From DASPMP01 sp035248725 (lineage in GTDB: Bacteria; Gemmatimonadota; Gemmatimonadetes; Gemmatimonadales; Gemmatimonadaceae): a DNA stretch of 11,092 nt. The position numbers and the translations under genes are program-made. The DNA is taken from contig DATFHG010000205.1 in assembly GCA_035248725.1 (NCBI GenBank), forward strand, positions 1 through 11,092. The letters run 5' to 3'. Shown here piece after piece: positions 1 to 5,714 of the stretch (the stretch's first letter is position 1; each line of letters begins with the position of its first letter). The notes under the pieces are model-generated. The model was not told where the DNA came from. It was given only the letters and a program-made list of their open reading frames with translations, and searched no databases.

Positions 1-2106
1 TTCAACCCGCTCGTCGCGGCCAGCCCCTTCAACACCGGCTACCGCACGAGCAACGGCTTCAACGTCACCGGCGGCGCTGATCGCGCCACGTATTTCATCT
101 CCGGTGACATCGACCGCGACCATGGCGTGGTCGCACCGAATTTCCTCGACCGCGCCAGCCTCCGCGCGAACATGACCGGCCAGCTGACCAGCAAGGTGAC
201 GACCCAGGTCTTCACCAACTTCATCAGCAGCCGCCTGAAGTTCCCGCAGAACGACAACAACATTCTCGGCGTCATCAGCTCCGGCCTCCTCGGCTCGGCG
301 TTCAATGACGACACGGCGAACGCACCGTGCCGCGCGACCAGCACCTGCTCCCGCGGCTACCTCTCGGGCCAGACGCCGCAGCAGATCTACGCCATCAACA
401 CGCAGGAGAACGTCGAGCGCTTCATCGGCTCGAACGTCACCACGTGGCAGGCGATGCCGTGGCTGACCGCGACGGGTCAGTTCGGCGTCGACTTCCTCGA
501 TCGCCGCAACAACGAGACGCTGCAGCCCAACACGGTCTTCTTCAACTCGAGCACCGTCGATGGCTACCGCCAGCGCAACTCGGCGCAGCAGTGGAGCTAC
601 ACCGCGAACGGCTCGGTCACGGGCGTCCGCGATGTGACGCCGGAGATCCGCTCCTCGACGACGGCCGGCGTGCAGTTCGCCCGCGACGTCGTGCAGGCGG
701 AGCGCGCGTTCGGTGCCAAGCTCCTCGGCGGCACGGGCTCGCTGCAGGGCACGTCGGCCCGCTTCTCGGTGGGCGAGACGAACACGGACAACCGCACGCT
801 CGGCGGCATCCTCCAGGAGCAGGTGGCCTGGCGCGATCGCCTCTTCGCGACGGTCGCCGCGCGCACGGACAACAACAGCGCGTTCGGCTCCAACTTCGGC
901 TGGGTGCTCTATCCCGCGGCAAGTTTGTCGTGGGTGGTGAGCGAGGAGGGATTCTTCCCGCGCAACGACTACGTGTCGTCGCTGCGTCTGCGCACGGCGT
1001 ACGGCAAGTCCGGCCAGCGGCCGCAGTTCCGCGACGCCATCACCTTCTACAACGTGCAGACGGTGACCGTGGCCGGCACCGATGTGCCGGGCATCATCGT
1101 CGGCGGCACCGGCAACCCCGACCTCAAGCCCGAGGTTTCCGGCGAGTTCGAGATCGGCTTCGAGGCCGGTCTCTTCCAGGACCGCTTCAGCCTGGACTTC
1201 ACGTCGTACAACAAGAAGACCACCGACCTGCTGATCGCGAAGCCCCTGCCGCCGTCGCTCGGTCTCACGACGACGCAGTTCGACAACCTGGGCGCCTCCA
1301 CCAACAGCGGCCTCGAATTGCAGCTCAATGGCCGCGTCTTCAACATGGAGAACGTCGGGCTCGAGGCGACGCTGAGCGCGTCCACGAACCACAACAAGCT
1401 CACCGACATCGGCAAGCTGCCCGATGGTACGCAGATCCCGCCGATCGTCATCAACAGTCTCCAGCGTCACGTGCAGGGCTATCCCCTGGGCGGCTACTGG
1501 GCGACGCACTACACGTACAACGACCTCAACAACGACGGCATCATCAGCCGCGTGAACTGCCCGGGCCAGACGCAGGTGGCCGGCGGTCCCGCGTGCGAAT
1601 TCACCCTCGATACGCTGTCGTACATCGGCAATCCGCTGCCGACGCGGGATTTCTCCTTCAATCCGCGGCTCACGCTGTTCAAGGTGGCGGAGCTGGGAGC
1701 GCTGGTGGATTACCGTGGCGGGTTCAAACAGTTCAACAACACGGCCCGCTTCCGCTGCAACTTCGGCAACTGCCAGGAAGCGTACGACAAGACGCAGCCG
1801 CTCTGGCTCCAGGCCCGCAACATCGGGCAGCTGATGGGGACGGACTACGGTTACGTGGAAGACGCCAGCTTCACGAAGCTGCGCGAAGTGACGCTGTCGC
1901 TGCTCGCGCCCAAGTCCTGGGCGACGGTGGCGCATGCATCAGAAGCACGGTTGACCCTCGCTGGCCGCAACCTGGCGACGTGGACGAACTACACGGGGCT
2001 CGATCCCGAGGTGAACTCCACGCCGACCGCGTTGTTCAGCCAGTCTGACTTCCTCACGCAGCCGCCGCTCCGTGTGTTCTCGGCGCGCCTGTCGCTGGCC
2101 TTCTGA
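1..2106 (+). CDS. SusC/RagA-family TonB-linked outer membrane protein, C-terminal part (5' end outside window)
   Basis: The open frame runs from the first base of the window, so signal peptide, carboxypeptidase-like domain, TonB box and plug are upstream and not seen; about 701 residues remain. They have the look of a TonB-dependent beta-barrel: alternating aromatic/polar strands, the family hallmark NPDLKPE near residue 371 of this fragment followed by an FEIGFEAGLF strand, a DLNNDGIIS loop resembling a Ca-binding site, the late barrel motif NLATWTNYTGLDPEVNS, and a C-terminal strand ending LSLAF with terminal Phe, the usual BAM recognition signal. The family imports glycans, peptides or other large nutrients together with a SusD lipoprotein, which is the next gene. 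Substrate cannot be told from sequence. Unusual are three pairs of cysteines in predicted loops (CRATSTC, CPGQ...PAC, RCNFGNC), which could form disulfides. The gene ends at TGA 2104-2106. Family assignment is firm; substrate unknown. Confidence 0.93.
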   Translation, partial: FNPLVAASPFNTGYRTSNGFNVTGGADRATYFISGDIDRDHGVVAPNFLDRASLRANMTGQLTSKVTTQVFTNFISSRLKFPQNDNNILGVISSGLLGSAFNDDTANAPCRATSTCSRGYLSGQTPQQIYAINTQENVERFIGSNVTTWQAMPWLTATGQFGVDFLDRRNNETLQPNTVFFNSSTVDGYRQRNSAQQWSYTANGSVTGVRDVTPEIRSSTTAGVQFARDVVQAERAFGAKLLGGTGSLQGTSARFSVGETNTDNRTLGGILQEQVAWRDRLFATVAARTDNNSAFGSNFGWVLYPAASLSWVVSEEGFFPRNDYVSSLRLRTAYGKSGQRPQFRDAITFYNVQTVTVAGTDVPGIIVGGTGNPDLKPEVSGEFEIGFEAGLFQDRFSLDFTSYNKKTTDLLIAKPLPPSLGLTTTQFDNLGASTNSGLELQLNGRVFNMENVGLEATLSASTNHNKLTDIGKLPDGTQIPPIVINSLQRHVQGYPLGGYWATHYTYNDLNNDGIISRVNCPGQTQVAGGPACEFTLDTLSYIGNPLPTRDFSFNPRLTLFKVAELGALVDYRGGFKQFNNTARFRCNFGNCQEAYDKTQPLWLQARNIGQLMGTDYGYVEDASFTKLREVTLSLLAPKSWATVAHASEARLTLAGRNLATWTNYTGLDPEVNSTPTALFSQSDFLTQPPLRVFSARLSLAF

Positions 2107-2143
2107 TGCCGACTTCCTCTCAGACCCATACCCGAGTGCATAC

Positions 2144-2148
2144 GGTGA
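2144..2148 (+). promoter_or_regulatory. Shine-Dalgarno GGTGA for the SusD-like gene
   Basis: GGTGA lies 8 nt before the ATG at 2157 and complements the 3' end of 16S rRNA. It favours that start over the ATG at 2106, which overlaps the upstream stop as TGATG but has no such site. The choice is inference; translational coupling from 2106 remains possible. Confidence 0.45.
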
Positions 2149-2156
2149 ATCACACC

Positions 2157-3620
2157 ATGATGACTGGACCCAACCCGACCGCGCGTCGGGCCGCGATGTT
2201 CCGCGGCCTGGCGCGCACCGCGGGCCTGGCGGCCCTGGTCGTTGCCTGCAGCACCGATCAGATCCTCGACGTGCAGGACATCGACGTCGCCCGCCCCGGC
2301 TCGATCACGGGCGCCGCAGCCCTGCCGGCGGCGCTCAACGGTGCCATCGGCACCTTCGGGAGCGCCTACGATGGCGCGAACACGGACGTGAACCAGATCT
2401 CGCTGTCAGGCATGATCAGCGATGAGTTCATCAACACTGAGACGTTCCCGACGCGCATCGAGATCGACCAGCGTAATCAGAACTATCAGACGAACGGCTC
2501 GCTCAGCGGTCTATTCTACGAGACGCAGCGCGCGCGCCAGTCGGCGGATTTCGCCGCGCAGGGCTACGCACAATTCGACGCCACCAACGTCGGTTTTGCG
2601 GAGGCGCTCAACATCAGCGCCCTCACCATCATCATGATGGCGGAGAATTACTGCGGCGACGTTCCGCTCAGCGGCACGGACGCGAGCGGCGCGTTCGTGT
2701 ACAGCCCCGGACTGACGACGAAGCAGCTTCTCGACGTCGCCATTCGGAAGGCGGATAGCGCGTTCACGATTGCCAGCGCGGTGAACGCGAATGGCACGCA
2801 GACGCGTCTCGCGCGGCTCGTGAAGGCGCGCGCGCTGCTGGATGAGAACGATCCGGTCGCGGCAGCCGCGGCGATCGGCGGCACGGCAGGCGTTCCGACG
2901 ACCTTCCAGTACAACTACATCCACTCCGAGACGTCCGGTCGCCAGAACAACGGCACGTGGTCGCTCGTCCAGAACAGCGGCCGTTACGGGGTGGCGAACA
3001 ACGAGGGCGGCGTCGGTCTGCCATTCCAGCCCGACGGCGACATCTCGAAGTCTGTGAAAGATCCGCGCGTCATCAACCAGCTGCGTCCCACCAACGGCGG
3101 CAAGGGCTTCGACGGTTCGACCACCATGTACTGGCAGCTCAAGTATCCGGTGCGGTCGGCACCCGTCATCGTAGCGGACGGCGTCGAAGCGCGCCTGATC
3201 GAGGCCGAGGCGCAGTTGCGGCAGAACAATTACGCGGGCATGCGCGCCATTCTCGTGGCGCTCAACAGCGACGCCACGGTCGCCGCGCTGCCGGGTCGTG
3301 CGTTCACGACGCCAGTTCCGGCGCCCGCGAATCTGACCGGTGGTACCACGGCGCAGCAGGAAGACCAGCTGTTCAAGGAGCGCGCGTACTGGCTGTACCT
3401 CACCAGCCACCGCCTGGGTGACCTGCGTCGTCTGGCGCGCCCGGTGACGGCACCGGCCGGAGAGCTCAGCGGCTATGGCCGGCCGATCAACTCCGTCTTC
3501 CCGAACGGCACGTACTTCAAGGCGGGTACGTACGGGACGGATGTCAGCTCGCCGATCCCGCAGGCCGAAGACAACAATCCGAACTTCGATCGTTCCACCT
3601 GTGACCTGACCAAGCCGTAA
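2157..3620 (+). CDS. SusD/RagB-family outer membrane lipoprotein
   Basis: This is the surface-exposed, nutrient-binding partner of the SusC barrel encoded just upstream. With the start at 2157 it is 487 residues: a basic n-region (TARRAAMFRGLAR), a hydrophobic stretch GLAALVVA and a lipobox VVAC with the acylated Cys at about residue 31. The mature part carries typical SusD signatures: a TPR-like helical region (FAEALNISALTIIMMAENYCGDVPLS), VEARLIEAEAQL in the middle, YWLYLTSHRLGDLRRL towards the end, and a closing PIPQAEDNNPNF like the family's PIP-x-E-NNPN tail. Length is usual for the family. An in-frame ATG at 2106 overlaps the susC stop; it would add 17 polar residues before the signal, so I prefer 2157 (another candidate is 2196). 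Almost certainly cotranscribed with SusC and ended by the terminator that follows. The bound substrate is not deducible. Confidence 0.92.
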   Translation: MMTGPNPTARRAAMFRGLARTAGLAALVVACSTDQILDVQDIDVARPGSITGAAALPAALNGAIGTFGSAYDGANTDVNQISLSGMISDEFINTETFPTRIEIDQRNQNYQTNGSLSGLFYETQRARQSADFAAQGYAQFDATNVGFAEALNISALTIIMMAENYCGDVPLSGTDASGAFVYSPGLTTKQLLDVAIRKADSAFTIASAVNANGTQTRLARLVKARALLDENDPVAAAAAIGGTAGVPTTFQYNYIHSETSGRQNNGTWSLVQNSGRYGVANNEGGVGLPFQPDGDISKSVKDPRVINQLRPTNGGKGFDGSTTMYWQLKYPVRSAPVIVADGVEARLIEAEAQLRQNNYAGMRAILVALNSDATVAALPGRAFTTPVPAPANLTGGTTAQQEDQLFKERAYWLYLTSHRLGDLRRLARPVTAPAGELSGYGRPINSVFPNGTYFKAGTYGTDVSSPIPQAEDNNPNFDRSTCDLTKP

Positions 3621-3638
3621 CTGAGCACGGCAAAAGAG

Positions 3639-3674
3639 AAACGCGGCGGAGGGATTCCCTCCGCCGCGTTTTTT
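3639..3674 (+). terminator. Rho-independent terminator of the SusC/SusD operon
   Basis: A perfect 15-bp stem (3639-3653 with 3657-3671, core GCGGCGGAGGG) with a 3-nt ATT loop runs straight into a T tract (TTTTTT at 3669-3674). It begins 18 nt after the SusD stop. On the opposite strand the stem is followed by TTCTCTTTT, so it may also end the convergent gene at 3702-4199. Confidence 0.92.
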
Positions 3675-3701
3675 CTTGTCCATTTTCACCGCCTGCAGGC
3701 G

Positions 3702-4199
3702 TTACATCGGTGTGCGCTGCAGGCTCGCGACCAGCCCGGCGGGGTCGTCCACGCGAATGCCGATGCGCGATACCTGGCGGTGCAGGCCGCCAACGAGCCT
3801 GGCTCGAACAGGCTCCCGCAACGTGATGAGCACGTTGGGCTCCGCGGGGCGCGTGGCGTTGATGTAATCGGGGGCGCGCGCCGGCCGCTCGCGCCACGTC
3901 GGCTGGGTCACCGACGCGATGGCCGAGGTGGGGAACTCGACACGCAGCCGCCGTCCCACATGGAGCGCCACCGACGAGCCGACGACGATCGCGCCGCGCG
4001 CCATGGCCCGATAGTCCGCGACGATCCACCACAATGCCCAGGCGCTGGTGGCGGTGAGCAGCCACGCCACGACGGGATGACTGCGCATGAACAGCGCGTG
4101 CAACGCGATCGTCTCGACGACGATCGCCATGCCGAGGCCGAGCACGAGGCCAGCAGAGCGCGCGTTGCGATAGGAAAAGGTTGCCGCGGCACCTGACAT
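3702..4199 (-). CDS. Small membrane protein with two TM helices and a PH-like C-terminal domain
   Basis: A 165-residue protein read from the ATG at 4199. Two hydrophobic helices are visible, about residues 17-38 (GLVLGLGMAIVVETIALHAL) and 43-62 (VVAWLLTATSAWALWWIVA). The remaining ~100 residues alternate beta-like strands and end in GLHRQVSRIGIRVDDPAGLV. That ending, with the DDP turn before a last helix, resembles small bacterial proteins with a cytoplasmic pleckstrin-homology-like (bPH/DUF304-type) fold; this is a pattern impression, not a proven match. An upstream ATG at 4268 in the same frame is rejected because it would overlap the divergent gene's start, and because a TAGATT box sits 8 nt before 4199. 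It converges on the SusC/SusD operon and is divergent from the AhpD-like gene with 62 bp between starts. No enzymatic motif is seen; function unknown. Confidence 0.72.
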   Translation of the reverse strand: MSGAAATFSYRNARSAGLVLGLGMAIVVETIALHALFMRSHPVVAWLLTATSAWALWWIVADYRAMARGAIVVGSSVALHVGRRLRVEFPTSAIASVTQPTWRERPARAPDYINATRPAEPNVLITLREPVRARLVGGLHRQVSRIGIRVDDPAGLVASLQRTPM

Positions 4200-4207
4200 C
4201 GCGCCGA

Positions 4208-4213
4208 AATCTA
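4208..4213 (-). promoter_or_regulatory. Predicted -10 box TAGATT of the membrane-protein gene (near-leaderless)
   Basis: On the minus strand TAGATT is followed by 8 nt and the ATG at 4199. No Shine-Dalgarno site lies between, so transcription would start at or just before the start codon. No convincing -35 hexamer is seen. Confidence 0.5.
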
Positions 4214-4249
4214 TGCCTGCCGCGTGATGCGCTCTTCGCGCCCGCGCGA

Positions 4250-4255
4250 TACATT
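4250..4255 (+). promoter_or_regulatory. Predicted -10 box TACATT of the AhpD-like gene (leaderless)
   Basis: TACATT is followed by six bases (GGCGCC) and the ATG at 4262. The spacing puts the transcript start on the start codon itself, and no ribosome-binding site is present. The same TAnnnT-N6-start arrangement occurs at 5547-5552 and 10431-10436. This supports 4262, where the protein begins MAWIETRDP, over the in-frame ATG at 4181. Confidence 0.55.
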
Positions 4256-4261
4256 GGCGCC

Positions 4262-4897
4262 ATGGCATGGATCGAAACTCGTGACCCGAACACGGCCGAC
4301 GGGCCGCTCAAGGATGCGCTCATGAAGCAGCGCGCCTTGTATCCGAAGGAGTACGCCGTCCCGACGTCGCCCGAGAAGGCGGGGGCCGCCGGCATCATCG
4401 CGTCGCATTCACTGCTGCCCGACACGCTGTATCACGCCTTCGCGGCATACGGCACGCTGCTGAGCCCTGACCTGCCGCTCGAGCGCCGGCATCACGAGAT
4501 GATCGCGACGGTCGTTTCGGTCACGAATCGCTGCCGGTATTGACTGCAGTCACACGCAGAGTTTCTGCGTCGGGTCACGCTGGACGAAGCCTTCGCGAAC
4601 CAGCTGCGCGAGGATTATCGCGCCGCGCCGATCACGCCGGCGGAACGCGCGATGCTGGATTTCGCCGTGCAGATCACCGAAGACGCCACTCGCATCAGTC
4701 GCGATGACATCGAGGGACTGAAGCGGCACGGCTTCGACGATCGCGCCATTCTGCAGATGACGCTCATCGCCAGCTGGTTCAACTACATCAATCGCGTCGC
4801 CGACGCGCTTGGCGTTGGACGAGATGATTCGTCGGGCGCGACGTTGCCGGTGCCCGAAACCGCATCCTGGAGCGAGAGCAGCGCGGTGAAGCGGTAG
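4262..4897 (+). CDS. AhpD-like carboxymuconolactone decarboxylase-family protein, probable selenoprotein (in-frame UGA = Sec94)
   Basis: Read through one in-frame TGA at 4541-4543, this gives a complete 211-residue CMD/AhpD-family protein; stopping at TGA leaves only 93 residues without the active site. Before the TGA the sequence reads LERRHHEMIATVVSVTNRCRY; after it, LQSHAEFLRRVTLDEAF, then APITPAERAMLDFA and GFDDRAILQMTLIASWFNYINR, all typical of the peroxidase-related CMD family. The UGA replaces the second Cys of CxxC, giving E79-x11-C91-x2-U94-x3-H98, the spacing of the E118/C130/C133/H137 proton relay of Mycobacterium AhpD. Family members are thiol redox proteins or peroxidase-like enzymes, probably cytosolic; no signal peptide is seen. 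The next base is C (UGAC, a weak stop), and a SECIS-like hairpin follows. The gene diverges from the membrane protein at 4199 and converges on 4923-5540. The alternative is a nonsense mutation or sequencing error at a Cys codon; I consider selenocysteine clearly more likely. Confidence 0.85.
4541..4577 (+). promoter_or_regulatory. Candidate bacterial SECIS element with the Sec UGA at its base
   Basis: A perfect 7-bp stem ACGCAGA (4554-4560) / TCTGCGT (4564-4570) closes a 3-nt loop GTT whose first base is G. Seventeen bases separate the UGA from the loop, within the range I recall for bacterial SECIS elements (about 16-37, with a G among the first two loop bases). Below an internal loop, TGAC (4541-4544) can pair with GTCA (4574-4577), putting the UGA at the foot of the structure as in fdhF-type elements. 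The hairpin lies wholly in coding sequence, as required in bacteria. SelB binding is inferred. Confidence 0.65.
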
Positions 4898-4923
4898 AGC
4901 TGTAGTACGCACAGCTCCACCGC
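4891..4923. terminator. Hairpin spanning the stops of two convergent genes
   Basis: GCGGTAGAGCTGT (4891-4903) pairs with ACAGCTCCACCGC (4911-4923), 12 of 13 positions, around a 7-nt loop. It covers the TAG of the AhpD-like gene (4895-4897) and reaches into the stop codon of the opposite gene (4923-4925). Neither side has a T tract, so it is at best a weak bidirectional terminator or 3'-end stabiliser. Confidence 0.4.
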
Positions 4924-5540
4924 TACCGCTCTACAGTACTCCGTTCGTTCAGCAGCTTCGTCACGAAGCGCTGCGCTTCCGAGATCCGCTCGACTTCGAC
5001 GGCGATCGTGTCGACTGATTGTTGCAGCTGCTCCAGCCGCTGCGTCGTGATGGCGTCGGTCTGAGGCGGACGCGCCACGACATTCGCGCGCTTCCAGATG
5101 AGCCGCGACATCGCCACGGCAAAGGGGCCGAGTACGAAGACGGACAGGATGGCGACGATCGGAACGACGTCCTTCGAGACCGTGCGGGCGAACTCGGGGG
5201 GCACCTGCGCCGAGCTGCTCGTCAGCGCGAGTGGCGCGTTGGCCAGCTGATCGCCTGTGGTCTCGAGCTCCTGCTCGAGATGGAGGATGCGGTCGTCCAG
5301 CAGCTTGATGCGATTCTCGATGCCCGCGCGCGCTCCCGGGTCCGCCCGCTGGAGCTCACGCGCCAGACCGTTGCGTCGTGACGAGACGTTCTCGAGCTGA
5401 TCGGAGATCGCGCTGCGCTTTGCCTTGAGCGCCGCGAGCTCCTGCGCGGTAGCGGGCGCCGGCGGGTCGACGCGTACCACGTACGGCTGCGGCTTCGCCG
5501 GAGGGGCGGGAGTCTGGGGAAGCGCGGCAGGCTGCTGCAC
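4923..5540 (-). CDS. Membrane-anchored coiled-coil protein, function unknown
   Basis: A 205-residue protein with a GTG start at 5540. Visible order: a Pro/Ala-rich N-terminal 30 residues with no clear signal peptide; a charged heptad-like helix from about 31 to 100 (AQELAALKAKRSAISDQLE, then IKLLDDRILHLEQELETTG) expected to form a coiled coil; a single hydrophobic segment at about 125-146 (VVPIVAILSVFVLGPFAVAMS); then a second coiled coil at about 164-200 (RLEQLQQSVDTIAVEVERIS). This is a helix-TM-helix scaffold topology. No catalytic motif and no family I can name. The start is chosen because TAGATT stands exactly six bases before the GTG, as at the other leaderless genes here. It converges on the AhpD-like gene with 25 bp between stops and lies downstream of the 109-nt inverted repeat. 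Its own promoter suggests it is transcribed apart from the Vps10-like gene upstream. Confidence 0.75.
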   Translation of the reverse strand: MQQPAALPQTPAPPAKPQPYVVRVDPPAPATAQELAALKAKRSAISDQLENVSSRRNGLARELQRADPGARAGIENRIKLLDDRILHLEQELETTGDQLANAPLALTSSSAQVPPEFARTVSKDVVPIVAILSVFVLGPFAVAMSRLIWKRANVVARPPQTDAITTQRLEQLQQSVDTIAVEVERISEAQRFVTKLLNERSTVER

Positions 5541-5546
5541 GGTGTA

Positions 5547-5552
5547 AATCTA
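5547..5552 (-). promoter_or_regulatory. Predicted -10 box TAGATT of the coiled-coil protein gene (leaderless)
   Basis: On the minus strand TAGATT is followed by TACACC and then the GTG at 5540, with no Shine-Dalgarno site. The six-base spacing matches the boxes at 4250-4255 and 10431-10436. No good -35 hexamer is seen 16-18 nt upstream. Confidence 0.55.
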
Positions 5553-5591
5553 CGGCTCCGGCAAGCACGAAGTTACAGGCCGAAGGATGAA

Positions 5592-5700
5592 GCGGCGGAG
5601 GGGTCCGTGCCCGGCGGCGAGGCTTTGGCAATTCTGCCATAGCGCTTTCCTATGGCAGAATTGCTCAAAGTTCGCCGAAGGGCACGGACCCCTCCGCCGC
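5592..5700. repeat. 109-nt inverted repeat (two 51-nt arms, 7-nt loop)
   Basis: The arms 5592-5642 and 5650-5700 are complementary at 44 of 51 positions without gaps. The outer 21 bp (GCGGCGGAGGGGTCCGTGCC...) and the inner 15 bp (GCAATTCTGCCATAG) are perfect; all mismatches fall in the 15 bp between, and some could be resolved by small bulges. The loop is CGCTTTC. The element fills most of the 174-bp gap between the Vps10-like gene (stop at 5715) and the coiled-coil gene (GTG at 5540). No flanking target duplication, transposase or T tract is visible. It could be a palindromic repeat or MITE-type element, or a long hairpin at the 3' end of the Vps10-like transcript. Confidence 0.9.
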
Positions 5701-5714
5701 GTCCATGCTGCGAT

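Noticed and set aside
2511..3689. A 392-codon antisense open frame opposite the SusD-like gene
   Set aside because: Its translation is Arg-rich, low-complexity and without motifs, and it would cross the intrinsic terminator.
4541..4543. Pseudogene by nonsense mutation
   Set aside because: It cannot be fully excluded, but the exact coincidence with the catalytic Cys, the intact frame on both sides and the SECIS-like hairpin make recoding the better explanation.
4652..4897. A separate small CDS starting at the ATG 4652
   Set aside because: It is in the same frame as 4262-4543 and is the C-terminal part of the same CMD-family protein; homology runs through the UGA without a break.
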